NCBI RefSeq assembly: GCF_900113435.1
Contig: NZ_FOPG01000003.1
Coordinates: 124,001 to 188,000 of the forward strand
From: Sulfitobacter dubius
GTDB taxonomy: Bacteria; Pseudomonadota; Alphaproteobacteria; Rhodobacterales; Rhodobacteraceae
Reading direction: 5' to 3'
Length of the DNA stretch: 64,000 nt
In this document: in pieces, positions 47,577-57,953 of the stretch
Layout of the letters: each line of letters starts with the position of its first letter
Position numbering within the stretch: the stretch's first letter is position 1
Notes under the pieces: model-generated
Database searches by the model: none
What the model was told of the DNA's origin: nothing
What the model saw: only the letters and a program-made list of their open reading frames with translations
Made by a program: the position numbers and the translations under genes

Positions 47577-47787
47577 CGCGGGAGGCAGCGTATTGCAAAG
47601 CAATGCGCGTTCCCGCTCGGTTGTGTTTGGGGGCATTGGTTCACGCTGGAAGCTCTTGGGCTTTCTTGAGGGTAAGCGGGGACTTCACTTCCCCGCTGGC
47701 ACCACCTTCCACTTCCCAATAGTGTACACCGCCCCCACCATATGCGACCTTCCGCACCCAACCACCGCCGCCACAGGACCACCACCC
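47577..47787. other. Hairpin-rich leader before the BKACE gene
   Basis: No gene is supported. GCGTATTGC and GCAATGCGC (47588-47608, loop AAA) and AGCGGGGA and TCCCCGCT (47675-47697, 7-nt loop) are two more hairpins. The frame reading through this stretch into the next gene is an artefact; that gene begins at 47788. Confidence 0.5.
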
Positions 47788-48618
47788 ATGACCACCCCCA
47801 GCATCCTCTGCGTCGCCATCACCGGCTCCGTCCCCACCAAGGCCGCCAACCCTGCCGTGCCGATCTCGATCAACGAGCAGGTCGAGTCGACCCACGCAGC
47901 GTTCGAGGCCGGGGCCTCGATCTGCCACGCCCATGTGCGCAACGACGACGAGACCCCGTCTTCCGACCCCGATAAGTTCGCGCGGCTGATGGAGGGCCTG
48001 CAAAAGCATTGCCCCGGCATGATCATCCAGTTCTCCACCGGCGGGCGCTCGGGCGCGGGGCGGGAGCGGGGTGGAATGCTCTCGCTCAGGCCCGACATGG
48101 CCTCGCTCTCGGTTGGGTCCAACAACTTCCCGACGCGAGTTTATGAGAACCCGCCGGAACTGGTCGATTGGCTGGCCTCGGAGATGAAAACTCACGCGGT
48201 TAAACCCGAGATTGAGGCCTTTGACCTCAGCCACATCCACAAGGCCGCCGAAATGAACCGCGACGGGCGCATTCCCGGCCAGCTTTATGTGCAATTCGTC
48301 ATGGGCGTGAAAAACGCCATGCCGGTGGACCGTGAGACCTTTGATTTCTACATCCAGACGCTGAACCGCCTCGCGCCCGATGCGCAGTGGTGTGCTGCCG
48401 GGATCGGGCCGAACCAGATCGTGCTGAACGAATGGGCAATCGCGGCGGGCGGTCATACCCGCGCGGGGCTGGAAGACAACGTGCGGCTGGACCGCGACAG
48501 GCTGGCGCCGTCGAACGCCGCGCTGATCCAGCGGGCGGCGGATCTCTGCGCAAAATACGAGCGTCCGGTCGCCACGGCTGCACAAGCGCGTGAGATTCTG
48601 GGTCTGCGCCCGGCATAG
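47788..48618 (+). CDS. Beta-keto acid cleavage enzyme (BKACE)
   Basis: DUF849/BKACE family protein, 276 residues, that condenses a beta-keto acid with acetyl-CoA and releases acetoacetate in the characterised members. A zinc-binding HAHVRN motif (about 50-55), SHIHK and HTRAGLEDN are in place. ATG 47788 matches the family N-terminus (ILCVAITGSVPTKAANPAVPI); the earlier in-frame start at 47593 is non-coding leader. The true keto acid is unknown, though carnitine and betaine breakdown use such enzymes in related bacteria. Confidence 0.88.
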   Translation: MTTPSILCVAITGSVPTKAANPAVPISINEQVESTHAAFEAGASICHAHVRNDDETPSSDPDKFARLMEGLQKHCPGMIIQFSTGGRSGAGRERGGMLSLRPDMASLSVGSNNFPTRVYENPPELVDWLASEMKTHAVKPEIEAFDLSHIHKAAEMNRDGRIPGQLYVQFVMGVKNAMPVDRETFDFYIQTLNRLAPDAQWCAAGIGPNQIVLNEWAIAAGGHTRAGLEDNVRLDRDRLAPSNAALIQRAADLCAKYERPVATAAQAREILGLRPA

Positions 48619-48698
48619 GCTTGCCGTCTAAGAGGCGCTGCGTTGAAATGAGGGACGGGACAGCTATGTCCCGTTCCAGCAACCAACAGGAGCCTGAG

Positions 48699-49475
48699 AT
48701 GTCCCAGACCCGCCGCCATTTCCTTGCCACCTCTGCCGCCGCCGCTGGCGTCGTGACCCTGCTGCCTTTTGCCGCTCGCGCCGCCGCGCATAGTGGTGAT
48801 ACATTCGATACCGACGCTGGCCCGATCACGGTGCATCCGGTCGACCACGCCTCTATCGTGTTGGAGACCCCGGCGGGCGTGATCTATGTCGATCCGGTGG
48901 GCGAGCCCGCGCAATACAGCGACTTCCCCGCCGCCGATCTGATCCTCATCACCCATGAGCATGGCGACCACTACAATGCCGATACGCTGGCCGCACTGGC
49001 AGGCGATGACGTGCAGATCATCACCAACCCCGCCGTCTTCGACATGCTGCCCGAGGCGCTGGCCGCCAAGGCCAGTAAGATTGCCAATGGCGAGAATGCC
49101 GAATTTAACGGCCTGCCGATCAACGCGATCCCGGCCTATAACACCACCGAAGAGCGTAAGAAGTTTCACCCTGAGGGCCGCGACAACGGGTATATCCTCG
49201 GGTTTGAAGGGTTCCGCGTCTACATCTCGGGGGACACCGAAGATACGCCAGAGATGCGCAGCCTGACCGATATCTCTCTGGCCTTTGTCTGTATGAACCT
49301 GCCGTTCACCATGGATTCCAACGCCGCTGCTTCCGCCGTGGCAGAGTTCAAACCGACCTATGTTTATCCCTATCACTTCCGGGGCAAAGACGGCGGCACG
49401 CAAGACCCAGAAGAGTTCGCCAAGCGCGTCGGCACCGATGTCGAGGTTAAAATCGGCGGCTGGTACGAAAGCTAA
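48699..49475 (+). CDS. Exported metallo-beta-lactamase-fold hydrolase
   Basis: MBL-fold protein of the UPF0173/UlaG-like branch, 258 residues. A twin-arginine signal (QTRRHFLATSAAAAGV, cleavage near ARAAAH) sends it to the periplasm. The metal motif is THEHGDHYN, with further His in YPYHFRGKDGG. ATG 48699 has CAGGAG 7 bp upstream; an upstream in-frame start at 48621 would bury the signal. The substrate is unknown. Confidence 0.82.
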   Translation: MSQTRRHFLATSAAAAGVVTLLPFAARAAAHSGDTFDTDAGPITVHPVDHASIVLETPAGVIYVDPVGEPAQYSDFPAADLILITHEHGDHYNADTLAALAGDDVQIITNPAVFDMLPEALAAKASKIANGENAEFNGLPINAIPAYNTTEERKKFHPEGRDNGYILGFEGFRVYISGDTEDTPEMRSLTDISLAFVCMNLPFTMDSNAAASAVAEFKPTYVYPYHFRGKDGGTQDPEEFAKRVGTDVEVKIGGWYES

Positions 49476-49670
49476 AGCCCTGCGGCTACGCCCATTGGGG
49501 TGTGGCCGACCCTTTCGACGGTTCCCGCACAGGTCGCAACGGGAGCCGCTTTCGAATTCCCTGTATTATCTTCTTATACAATGAATTCAGTGCTCTAGGC
49601 ACTCTCCCTTCCCAAGTCAGAAGTTTTGCTTGATCGCCCCAAGTTCGCGGACTAGCGTGACCTGCGACAG
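49476..49670. other. Leader before second TRAP operon
   Basis: No gene is supported. The region is AT-rich near 49560-49600 (TATTATCTTCTTATACAA) and probably contains the promoter of the TRAP-IclR operon; its operator is the separate entry at 49671-49700. Confidence 0.4.
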
Positions 49671-49700
49671 ATGTGAAACAATGGTTCACATTGCGAAACA
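49671..49700. promoter_or_regulatory. IclR-type operator of the TRAP operon
   Basis: ATGTGAA (49671-49677) and TTCACAT (49685-49691) are perfect inverted repeats with a 7-bp centre. An overlapping dyad, TGGTTCACATTGCGAAACA (49682-49700), has six of nine paired positions. TGTTTCGCAATGCGAAACA-like sequences are typical of IclR-family operators. It lies 20 bp before the dctP start, just upstream of the GGAGGAG ribosome site, fitting control by the IclR at 52673. Confidence 0.6.
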
Positions 49701-49720
49701 AGTCTCTGGGAGGAGCCGAC

Positions 49721-50776
49721 ATGACAATTTTCAAACACCTGAGCTGCGCCGCAGCTCTGGCGCTGGCTGGCGGCGCGGTGAGCGCTGAAACCGTTTTGAT
49801 TCACGGTGAAGCAGGGCCCAACCGCGGCGCACGCGCCGATGCGTTGCAGTGGTTCGCCGATCAAGTTGCCGAACGCTCGGACGGCGATATCCGATTCGAC
49901 ATTCAGTGGGGCGGCGCGCTGTTCAAAGCGAACGCAGCCGTGCAATCCATCGCCTATGGGGTGGCTGACACAGGCTCGGTCATCGCCGTGTACTATCCGC
50001 AGGAAATGGCGGGCTACGGCATTGCTGACCTGCCGGTAAACAACCCCGACGCTTGGGTCGGTATGCGCGCCACGGATGAGCTGATGCGCTCCAGCCAAGC
50101 GATCCAAGACGATCTGGCCGACAAGAACCTCGTCTACATAGGCACTTGGACCACCAGCCAGGTAAACATCGGCTGCAAGGGCGGCGCGATCAAATCTGTG
50201 GCGGATATCTCGGGCAAGAAGGTCCGCGGCGTGGGCGCCTACGGCAAGGTCTTTGGCGAGCAGGGCGCGAACATGGTCAACATGTCGATCTATGACGCCT
50301 ACCAAGGGCTCGACACCGGGCTGATCGACTGTTCGCAGGGCTACAGCTATGCCGTCGCCGCGCTGAAGCAGGCCGAGGTGATGGACAGCTACACGATCCT
50401 CGATTGGGGTCAGGTCGGCGGTCTGGGCATCTTCATGAACAAAGACATGCACGACAGTCTGACGCCCGAGCAGCAGGAAACGCTGGCTTCCGTGGGGTCG
50501 GACATGGCGGATGAATTTGGCCGTATGATCACAGAGGCCAACGACAACGCCATCGCATCGATGAAAGAGCAGGGCGTTGAAGTCATCACCCTCCCCGAAG
50601 AAGACCGCGCTCAACTGGTCGAAGCGGGTCAGAAGTTCCTCGACGAATGGCAGCAGACGGCCGATTCTGCGGGCCTGCCCGGAGAGCAACTGCTGGAAGA
50701 GTATAAAGGCCTCATCGCCAAATACACCGAGCAGCGCGACGCGGATGGTTATCCTTGGGAAGCCAAAAGCAACTAA
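49721..50776 (+). CDS. dctP: TRAP transporter substrate-binding protein (second system)
   Basis: TRAP receptor of 351 residues with a Sec-type signal (cleavage near AVSAETV). Recognised family segments are DISGKKVRGVGAYGKVFGEQG, with the conserved Arg, and YDAYQGLDTGLIDCSQGYSYAVAALK. ATG 49721 follows GGAGGAG. It is unlike the receptor at 8242, so its substrate is probably different. Downstream neighbours suggest a dicarboxylate or aromatic acid that enters beta-oxidation; this is inference. Confidence 0.87.
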   Translation: MTIFKHLSCAAALALAGGAVSAETVLIHGEAGPNRGARADALQWFADQVAERSDGDIRFDIQWGGALFKANAAVQSIAYGVADTGSVIAVYYPQEMAGYGIADLPVNNPDAWVGMRATDELMRSSQAIQDDLADKNLVYIGTWTTSQVNIGCKGGAIKSVADISGKKVRGVGAYGKVFGEQGANMVNMSIYDAYQGLDTGLIDCSQGYSYAVAALKQAEVMDSYTILDWGQVGGLGIFMNKDMHDSLTPEQQETLASVGSDMADEFGRMITEANDNAIASMKEQGVEVITLPEEDRAQLVEAGQKFLDEWQQTADSAGLPGEQLLEEYKGLIAKYTEQRDADGYPWEAKSN

Positions 50777-50802
50777 GCGCTAAATTAGGGGAGGGGCAGC
50801 AT

Positions 50803-51336
50803 ATGTTGGTAAATCTGGAGAAAATTCTGTTGGGATTGGGCGCTTTGGCGGTGATCGCTTTGGGGGTGCTGATCACCTCCAACGTGATCGCTCGCGCGCT
50901 CTTTGCCAGTCAGGTGCCCGATAGCGTGACCATGGTGCGAGAGCTCATGGTCGCCGCCATCCTACTGCCCCTCGCCGCTGCGACCGCAGCCCGTGCGCAT
51001 GTCTCCGTGGCCTTCGTGACGGACCGGTTTCCCGACCGCGCCCGTTCGGTGTTGATCGTTGCGGGCTCTGCCATCGGGATGCTGGCACTGGCGCCGCTGA
51101 TTTATTCCGGCGGGCGCGAGTTCTTTGCCGTGGTCGAGAAGGGCAGCTTTTTCTATGGCGACCTCAATCTGCCGAAATGGCCCGGGCGGCTGCTGTTCCT
51201 GATCGGAATGATCGCGACCTTCCTGCGACTGGCTGAGCTGACGTGGCGCGATGGGCGCACCGTGCTGGCGGGTGGCGTGGTCTCTGACGAACAACACCAT
51301 GCGGCCGACCTTCTGGCCGAGAAGGACGTGCTGTAA
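50803..51336 (+). CDS. dctQ: TRAP transporter small subunit (second system)
   Basis: 177-residue DctQ-type protein with four predicted helices (ILLGLGALAVIALGVLITSNVIARALF, TMVRELMVAAILLPLAAATAA, SVLIVAGSAIGMLALAPLIY, GRLLFLIGMIATFLRLAEL). ATG 50803 has GGGGAGGGG upstream. It overlaps the dctM start by 1 bp (TAATG). Confidence 0.87.
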   Translation: MLVNLEKILLGLGALAVIALGVLITSNVIARALFASQVPDSVTMVRELMVAAILLPLAAATAARAHVSVAFVTDRFPDRARSVLIVAGSAIGMLALAPLIYSGGREFFAVVEKGSFFYGDLNLPKWPGRLLFLIGMIATFLRLAELTWRDGRTVLAGGVVSDEQHHAADLLAEKDVL

Positions 51337-52676
51337 TGGATGCTTCGACCATCGGAATGATCGCCTTTGCCGCGGTGCTGATCCTGCTTGCCCTGCGCGT
51401 GCCAATCGCCTTTACGCTGGCCGCCGTGGCGACCGTTGCTACCTTCTTTATCTTCGCCTTCCGTACCGGGACCTTCATGCCCGAACGTGCGATCAAGGCG
51501 ACCACCTCGATGGTGTTTTCAAACTCCTTCGACCTCATTCACTCTTACGATCTGTCGATGATCCCGCTTTTCGTGGCGCTTGGTCACATCGCGTATCGCG
51601 CGGATATCACGACCAAGATTTATCACGCCGCCAAAGTCTGGCTGACCCGCCTGCCGGGTGGTGTCGCCATGGCAAGTGTTATGGGCTGCGGCGGGTTTTC
51701 CGCGATCACCGGTTCATCCATCGCCTGCGCCTCGACCATGGGTAAGATCTGTACGCCCGAGATGCTGCGCATGGGCTATGACCCGCGTTTGGCCACGGCT
51801 TCGGTCGCGGCGGGGGGCACATTGGGCTCGCTCATTCCGCCATCGGTTCTGTTCATCATCTACGGCATTTTCACCGAGACTTCGATCTCGTCGTTGTTCC
51901 TTGCGGGTGTTCTGCCGGGGTTGCTGACGCTGGCGGGTTTTGTGCTGGTCATCGCCGTCTGGGTCTGGCGCGATCCGGCGGTAGCACCCTCGACCGACCA
52001 ACGCTACACCGCGGGTGAGCGTTGGCAGGCGGCCCTTGATAGCTGGCCCGCGATCTTGCTGTTCGTGCTTATCATCGGCGGCATCTACGGCGGTATCTTT
52101 ACCGCGACCGAGGCTGCCGCCGTCTGCGTCGTCTCCGCCACGCTGATCGGTTTCGCGCAGCGCAAACTGGATTGGGCGGGCCTTTGGGAGGCGGTAAAAG
52201 AAACCTGTGTTCAGACTTCTGCTATCTTCCTGATTGCTGCCAGTGCAAAGATTTTTGTGGCCTTTGTTGCGCTGACTGGCGTCGCGGGCACCATCGTTGG
52301 TTTCGTGTCCGACGCGCAGATGTCGCTGGTTTTGCTGATGCTCTGCATTGCGCTGATTTACCTTCTGCTCGGCATGTTCCTTGATCCCATCGGTATCATG
52401 GTGCTGACCCTGCCGCTGATGATCCCGCTGGTGGAAAGCTATGACCTCAACCTCATCTGGTTCGGCGTCGTGGTCATCAAACTGCTGGAGATCGGCCTCA
52501 TCACACCGCCCGTGGGCCTCAACGTCTTTGTCATCGCCAATGTGGTGGGCCGCGAAGCGCCGATTGATAAGATCTTTGCGGGCATCACACGGTTCCTCAG
52601 CGTAGATTTCATCGTGCTGATCCTCATAATGTCCTTCCCGATGATCTCGCTTTTGATCCCGATGGCGGCGCGATGA
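51336..52676 (+). CDS. dctM: TRAP transporter large permease (second system)
   Basis: DctM-type permease, 446 residues and about 12 helices. Family motifs are GGTLGSLIPPSVLFIIYGI and LITPPVGLNVFVIANVVG. It overlaps the iclR start by 4 bp, so transporter and regulator are one transcription unit. Confidence 0.9.
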   Translation: MDASTIGMIAFAAVLILLALRVPIAFTLAAVATVATFFIFAFRTGTFMPERAIKATTSMVFSNSFDLIHSYDLSMIPLFVALGHIAYRADITTKIYHAAKVWLTRLPGGVAMASVMGCGGFSAITGSSIACASTMGKICTPEMLRMGYDPRLATASVAAGGTLGSLIPPSVLFIIYGIFTETSISSLFLAGVLPGLLTLAGFVLVIAVWVWRDPAVAPSTDQRYTAGERWQAALDSWPAILLFVLIIGGIYGGIFTATEAAAVCVVSATLIGFAQRKLDWAGLWEAVKETCVQTSAIFLIAASAKIFVAFVALTGVAGTIVGFVSDAQMSLVLLMLCIALIYLLLGMFLDPIGIMVLTLPLMIPLVESYDLNLIWFGVVVIKLLEIGLITPPVGLNVFVIANVVGREAPIDKIFAGITRFLSVDFIVLILIMSFPMISLLIPMAAR

Positions 52677-53458
52677 AGGACCGCGACGAAACGACAGCGG
52701 ACCGTAAGTTCGCCAATACGCTGGCGCGGGGCCTCGGCATTCTGCGTGCCTTCCGCGCCAGCGACAGCGGGCTGAGCCACGCGCAGATCGCCGAGCGGAC
52801 GGGCCTGCCGAAACCCACGGTTTCGCGGCTGACCTATACGCTGTGCGAACTGGGCTATTTGGCGCATGGCGGGCGCAACGATAAGTTCCGGCTCGGGCCT
52901 GCGGCGATTGCGCTCGGCTCGGTCGCCTCGGTCGCGGTCAGTTTCGTCGATATGGCGTCGGACGTGATGCAGCAGTTGGCCGACGAGACCCGCACGCTGG
53001 CGCTGATTGCCGTGCGCGATGGCGACCGGATGATGCTGGTGCGCACATGGCGTCCGCATACCGCCTCGACCATCTGGTTGGAGCCGGGCCATCGCATCCC
53101 GGTCTATGGCTCTTCTTCCGGCCTCGCCACGCTGGCCAGCCTGAATGAAGACCGGTTTGACGCGCTTGAGCCAGATGAGCGGCTACGCAATTTCCGCCGC
53201 GAAGGGTATGAGCAGCTTTTGGCGCAGGGCTTTGTCCTCGCCCCGCCTGAGACGCGTTATGCCCGCAGTATCAACGCTGTGAGCGTGCCCTATTACGCAG
53301 GGGAATTCGGCGAACCCGTCGCCTTCACCTGCGGCGCTTTGCCGGGCGACTTGCCCGACAGCCGCATTCTGTCACAAGTGGGGCCAGCGCTGCGTGACGT
53401 GGTCAGCGGCATCGAACAACGCACCGGACGGGCACCGGCCCTATCCCGGCGCGGATAG
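52673..53458 (+). CDS. IclR-family regulator
   Basis: IclR-type regulator of 261 residues. The winged helix is at about 20-75 (LARGLGILRAFRASDSGLSHAQIAERTGLPKPTVSRLTYTL) and the GAF-like ligand domain follows. It is translationally coupled to dctM and 15 bp from the fadJ/pimF-like gene. An IclR-type dyad sits at the operon promoter, so the receptor for the transported acid or its CoA ester could be this protein, governing transport and beta-oxidation together. Confidence 0.88.
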   Translation: MKDRDETTADRKFANTLARGLGILRAFRASDSGLSHAQIAERTGLPKPTVSRLTYTLCELGYLAHGGRNDKFRLGPAAIALGSVASVAVSFVDMASDVMQQLADETRTLALIAVRDGDRMMLVRTWRPHTASTIWLEPGHRIPVYGSSSGLATLASLNEDRFDALEPDERLRNFRREGYEQLLAQGFVLAPPETRYARSINAVSVPYYAGEFGEPVAFTCGALPGDLPDSRILSQVGPALRDVVSGIEQRTGRAPALSRRG

Positions 53459-53473
53459 ATCAAGGAGTTTAAC

Positions 53474-55570
53474 ATGACCGACAAGATTGCCTATTCCCGC
53501 CATGACGACATCGTCGTGCTGCGCATCGAAAACCCGCCCGTCAACGCGCTGAGCCAAGCCGTGCGGCAGGGGCTGGCCGACGGCATGGACCGTGCCGAGG
53601 CCGAAGACGGCGTGCGCGCGGTGATGATCGTGGGCGAGGGCCGCGCCTTCATCGCCGGGGCCGACATCACCGAGTTCGGCAAACCGCCGATGGAGCCGCA
53701 TCTGCCCAACCTCTGCAACCAGATCGAAGCCTCGCCGCTCTTGGTTGTGGCGTCCATGCATGGCGTGAGCCTTGGCGGCGGTCTCGAAGTGGCGCTTTCG
53801 GCGCATTACCGCATCGCCCAACCCTCGGCACGCGTCGGCCTGCCCGAAGTTCATCTTGGCCTCATCCCCGGTGCTGGCGGCACCCAGCGTCTGCCGCGCC
53901 TCATTGGCGTTGAACCCGCGCTCGACGCGATCACCACGGGCCGCCATATTAAGGCACCGCAGGCGCTGGAGATGGGCATCGTCGACCGCGTGGAGGAGGG
54001 CGATCCGCAGGAGGTCGGTCTCGCCTACGTCCGCGAATTGCTCGACAGCGGTGCCGAGCGTCGCCCGATCTGCGAGATGCCCGCGCCTGCGCCGATCGAC
54101 TGGGATGCCGCCTATGAAGTGACGCTGAAGAAAGGCCGCGGCCAGATTTCCCCCGCTGAGGCCGTCCGCGCCGTGCAGGCAGGTGTCGAGAAACCCTTCG
54201 AAGAGGGCATGAAAGCCGAGCGCCGTATCTTCTCGGAACTGATGAACACCGACCAGCGGCAGGGCATGATCCACGCCTTCTTCTCCGAACGAGCCGTCAG
54301 CAACCTGCCCGAGCTGAAAGGCGTCGAGCCGCGCGAACTGAAAGCCATTGGCGTGATCGGCGGCGGCACCATGGGGGCAGGGATCGCTACCGCAGCACTG
54401 CTGTCGGGCTTCTCGGTCGTGCTGATCGAGATGAAGGAAGAGGCCGCCAAGGCCGCGCATGAGCGTATCTCGGGCAACCTTCAAGGCGCGCTGAAACGTG
54501 GCAAAATCGATCAGGCGAAATTCGATCACCTGACCGGCGACGCCCTCACCGTTTCCACCGAATACGAGAGCCTGTCGGACGTCGATCTGGTCGTCGAAGC
54601 GGTGTTCGAGGATATGGACGTGAAAAAGCAGGTCTTCGGCAAGCTCGACGCGGTTTGCAAGCCGGGCTGCGTGCTGGCCTCCAACACCTCCTATCTCGAC
54701 GTGAACGAGATCGCCGCCAGCACCTCGCGCCCCGAGGACGTGATCGGGCTGCACTTCTTCTCGCCCGCGCATGTGATGAAACTGCTTGAGGTCGTGGTCG
54801 CCGACAAGACCGCGAAAGATGTTGTCGCCACGGGCTTTGCGCTCGGGAAAGCGCTCGGCAAGATCAGCGTGCGCGCGGGCGTCTGCGATGGCTTCATCGG
54901 CAACCGTATCCTCGCCACCTACCGCACCGCAGCGGACCACATGGTGCTGGACGGCGCCAGCCCCTACAAGATCGACGCGGCGCTTGAGAAGTTTGGCTTT
55001 GCCATGGGCCCCTTCGCGGTAGCCGATCTGGCCGGGCTCGACATCGGCTGGGCCACGCGCAAGCGAAAGGCCGCAACGCGCCACCCCGAGGAGCGCGTGC
55101 CGACTTATATCGACCGTCTGTGCGAGCAGGGATACTTCGGCCAGAAGACCGGCCAAGGCTACTACATCTACGAGAAGGGCAAACGCGGCGGCACGCCGAA
55201 CCCTGAGATCACCCGCCTGATCGAGGAAGAGCAAAAGGAACGCGGCATCACCCCGCGTGAATTCACCGAGGCCGAGATCGTGCGCCGCTACATGTGCGCC
55301 ATGGTCAACGAGGCCGCCAAGGTGCTGGAAGAGGGCATCGCCAAGCGTCCGCTCGACGTGGATATGACGCTGCTCTTCGGCTACGGCTTCCCGCGCTACT
55401 GGGGCGGCCCGATGAAATGGGCCGATATTCAGGGCTTGCCCAATGTCCTCGCCGCGATCGAAGGCTTCGCCGAGCAGGACCCGTGGTTCTGGAAGCCCGC
55501 GCCGCTGCTGGCCGAACTGGTCAAGACCAACCGCACCTTTGATGATCTGAACAAGGAAGCTGCCAAATGA
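53474..55570 (+). CDS. fadJ: Fused enoyl-CoA hydratase/3-hydroxyacyl-CoA dehydrogenase
   Basis: Bifunctional beta-oxidation protein, 698 residues. The hydratase half covers about 1-200 ([23 protein letters not shown]). The dehydrogenase half starts near residue 294 with the Rossmann segment [16 protein letters not shown] and contains [16 protein letters not shown]. It resembles PimF in layout. A GGAG ribosome site precedes ATG 53474; it overlaps the thiolase gene by 4 bp. It could act on dicarboxylyl-CoA or fatty acyl-CoA. Confidence 0.93.
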   Translation: MTDKIAYSRHDDIVVLRIENPPVNALSQAVRQGLADGMDRAEAEDGVRAVMIVGEGRAFIAGADITEFGKPPMEPHLPNLCNQIEASPLLVVASMHGVSLGGGLEVALSAHYRIAQPSARVGLPEVHLGLIPGAGGTQRLPRLIGVEPALDAITTGRHIKAPQALEMGIVDRVEEGDPQEVGLAYVRELLDSGAERRPICEMPAPAPIDWDAAYEVTLKKGRGQISPAEAVRAVQAGVEKPFEEGMKAERRIFSELMNTDQRQGMIHAFFSERAVSNLPELKGVEPRELKAIGVIGGGTMGAGIATAALLSGFSVVLIEMKEEAAKAAHERISGNLQGALKRGKIDQAKFDHLTGDALTVSTEYESLSDVDLVVEAVFEDMDVKKQVFGKLDAVCKPGCVLASNTSYLDVNEIAASTSRPEDVIGLHFFSPAHVMKLLEVVVADKTAKDVVATGFALGKALGKISVRAGVCDGFIGNRILATYRTAADHMVLDGASPYKIDAALEKFGFAMGPFAVADLAGLDIGWATRKRKAATRHPEERVPTYIDRLCEQGYFGQKTGQGYYIYEKGKRGGTPNPEITRLIEEEQKERGITPREFTEAEIVRRYMCAMVNEAAKVLEEGIAKRPLDVDMTLLFGYGFPRYWGGPMKWADIQGLPNVLAAIEGFAEQDPWFWKPAPLLAELVKTNRTFDDLNKEAAK

Positions 55571-56742
55571 AACAGGCCGTAATCGTCTCTGCCGTCCGCA
55601 CCGGGCTGGCCAAATCCTTCCGCGGGTCATTCAACATGACCCACGGTGCCACCATGGGCGGCCATGTCGTCGCCGAGGCCGTCAAACGCTCGGGCGTCGA
55701 TCCGTCGGCCATCGAAGACGTGATGATCGGCTGCGGCTACCCCGAAGGCGCCACCGGCTCGAACATCGCGCGGCAGATCGCCCTGCGCGCGGGCCTGCCG
55801 GTCACCGCCTCGGGCGTCACCGTGAACCGCTTTTGCTCGTCGGGTCTGCAAACCGTCGCCATGGCCGCCAATGCGATCTGCATGGAGGGCGCAGGCCCGA
55901 TGGTCGCGGGCGGGGTCGAAAGCATCTCGATGATCCAGCCGGATGTGAAATCGGTCAAGGAAGCCTGGCTTCTGGAGCATAAGCCCGAGGTCTATATGGC
56001 GATGATCGACACCGCCGACATCGTCGCCAAACGCTATGGCATCTCACGCGAGGATCAGGACGCCTATGGCCTGCGCAGCCAGCAGTTGATTGCCGCAGCG
56101 CAAGAGGCCGGTCTCTTTGATGACGAAATCGTCCCGATGCAGACCACCATGGGCGCGCAGGACAAGGAGACCAAGGAGATCTCCACCCGCGAGGTCACCG
56201 TGGACCGCGACGAATGCAACCGGCCCGGCACCACGCTCGAAGGGCTTGCGGGTCTGACGCCCGTGCGCGGCGAGGGGGCCTTCATCACCGCGGGCAACGC
56301 CAGCCAGCTTTCCGACGGGGCCGCGGCCCTCGTGCTGATGGACAGCAAAGAGGCCGAGCAGCAGGGCCTGCAAGCCATGGGCGCGTTCCGTGGCTTCGCC
56401 GTCGCGGGCTGCGAACCTGACGAAATGGGCATCGGCCCGGTCTTTGCCGTGCCGCGTCTCTTGGAACGCCACGGTCTGAGCGTCGATGACATCGACATCT
56501 GGGAGTTGAACGAAGCCTTCGCCAGCCAAGCGCTTTACTGCCGCGACAAACTCGGCATCGACCCCGACAAATGCAACGTGAACGGGGGATCCATCGCCAT
56601 CGGCCACCCCTTCGGCATGACCGGGGCGCGGATGACCGGCCACATCCTGCGCGAAGGCCACCGCCGCGGCGCGAAACTCGGCGTCGTGACGATGTGCATC
56701 GGCGGCGGCATGGGGGCGGCTGGCCTCTTCGAAATCTACTAA
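55567..56742 (+). CDS. Acetyl-CoA acyltransferase (thiolase)
   Basis: Thiolase of 391 residues. The nucleophilic Cys is in [17 protein letters not shown], the His in [16 protein letters not shown] and the second Cys in [17 protein letters not shown]. It cleaves 3-ketoacyl-CoA to acetyl-CoA and the shortened acyl-CoA. It corresponds to FadA or PimB in the operon. Its ATG overlaps the preceding stop (ATGA), and the next gene follows after 11 bp. Confidence 0.93.
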   Translation: MKQAVIVSAVRTGLAKSFRGSFNMTHGATMGGHVVAEAVKRSGVDPSAIEDVMIGCGYPEGATGSNIARQIALRAGLPVTASGVTVNRFCSSGLQTVAMAANAICMEGAGPMVAGGVESISMIQPDVKSVKEAWLLEHKPEVYMAMIDTADIVAKRYGISREDQDAYGLRSQQLIAAAQEAGLFDDEIVPMQTTMGAQDKETKEISTREVTVDRDECNRPGTTLEGLAGLTPVRGEGAFITAGNASQLSDGAAALVLMDSKEAEQQGLQAMGAFRGFAVAGCEPDEMGIGPVFAVPRLLERHGLSVDDIDIWELNEAFASQALYCRDKLGIDPDKCNVNGGSIAIGHPFGMTGARMTGHILREGHRRGAKLGVVTMCIGGGMGAAGLFEIY

Positions 56743-56753
56743 AGGGGGCCGAC

Positions 56754-57953
56754 ATGGACCTGAGCTATACAGACGAAGAACGCGCCTTCCGCGAGGAGGT
56801 GCGTCAATTCCTCGCCGAGAAACTGCCCAAGGAACTTTCCGAGAAGGTGCGCCGCGGTCAGGAGCTGACCAAGGACGACCACGAGCGCTGGCACGCGATC
56901 CTGAACGACCAAGGCTGGCTGGCGACCAACTGGCCCAAGGAGTTCGGCGGGGCGGCGTGGAATGCCGTGCAGCGCCATATCTTCGAGGAAGAGGCCGCCG
57001 CGCATCACGCGCCGCGCATCGTGCCCTTTGGCCTGTCGATGCTGGCCCCGGTGCTGCAAAAATTCGGCTCGAAAGAGCAGCAGGACTACTGGCTGCCGCG
57101 GATTCTGTCGGGCGAAGACTGGTGGTGTCAGGGCTATTCCGAGCCGGGCGCGGGGTCGGACCTTGCCTCGCTGAAAACCACAGCGGTGAAGGACGGCGAC
57201 CACTACATCGTCAACGGCCAGAAGACTTGGACCACGCTGGGCCAACACGCCAACATGATCTTCTGCCTCGTGCGCACAGACAAGGACGTGAAACAGCAAG
57301 AGGGCATCTCCTTCCTGCTGATCGACATGGAAACGCCCGGTATCACCGTGCGCCCGATCATCCTGCTGGATGGCGGCGCCGAGGTGAACGAGGTCTTCTT
57401 TGACAACGTGAAAGTGCCCGCCGAGAACCTTGTGGGCGAAGAGAACAAGGGCTGGACCTACGCCAAGTACCTGCTGACCCATGAGCGCACCAACATCGCC
57501 GGTGTTGGCTTCTCCCAAGCGGGCCTGTCGGCCGTGAAACGCATCGCCAAATCCGAAATGGCCGGGGGCCGCCCGCTGATCGAGAACCCGCATTTCGCCG
57601 CCCGTGTGGCGCAGGCGGAGATTGATCTGATGGCGATGGCCACGACCAACCTGCGCATCATCTCCAAGGCTGCAGCCGGGCAGGCACCGGGGGTGGAATC
57701 CTCGATGCTCAAGGTTAAAGGCACGATTATCCGTCAGGAAATCAACGATCTGGCGCGCCGTGCGGCTGGCATCTATGCGATGCCCTTCGCCTCGGAAGCG
57801 GTGGCAGGCAGCAACGACGCGCTGCCCGACCCGAATGAGGCCGGCCCGGTGGCCGCGCAGTATTTCAACAACCGTAAGCTGTCGATCTTTGGCGGCTCTA
57901 ACGAAATCCAGCGGCAGATCATCGCCAAGACAACGCTGGGAGGTGCAAAATGA
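56754..57953 (+). CDS. Acyl-CoA dehydrogenase, large pimeloyl-type subunit
   Basis: Acyl-CoA dehydrogenase of 399 residues. The FAD-binding segment is CQGYSEPGAGSDLASLKT and WTTLGQHA; the C-terminal family signature is IFGGSNEIQRQIIAKTTLG. The N-terminus (MDLSYTDEERAFREEVRQFLAEKLP; GWLATNWPKEFGG) matches the large subunit of pimeloyl-CoA dehydrogenase (PimC). The ATG at 56754 is chosen over an earlier in-frame start at 56571 inside the thiolase gene. It overlaps its partner at 57950 by 4 bp. Confidence 0.88.
   Translation: MDLSYTDEERAFREEVRQFLAEKLPKELSEKVRRGQELTKDDHERWHAILNDQGWLATNWPKEFGGAAWNAVQRHIFEEEAAAHHAPRIVPFGLSMLAPVLQKFGSKEQQDYWLPRILSGEDWWCQGYSEPGAGSDLASLKTTAVKDGDHYIVNGQKTWTTLGQHANMIFCLVRTDKDVKQQEGISFLLIDMETPGITVRPIILLDGGAEVNEVFFDNVKVPAENLVGEENKGWTYAKYLLTHERTNIAGVGFSQAGLSAVKRIAKSEMAGGRPLIENPHFAARVAQAEIDLMAMATTNLRIISKAAAGQAPGVESSMLKVKGTIIRQEINDLARRAAGIYAMPFASEAVAGSNDALPDPNEAGPVAAQYFNNRKLSIFGGSNEIQRQIIAKTTLGGAK

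Noticed and set aside
47593..47787. N-terminal extension of the BKACE gene
   Set aside because: Reads through two hairpins; the family N-terminus begins at the ATG at 47788.
53441..55630. 729-codon minus-strand frame
   Set aside because: Antisense shadow of the fadJ-type gene; high Arg/His/Gly content and no motif.
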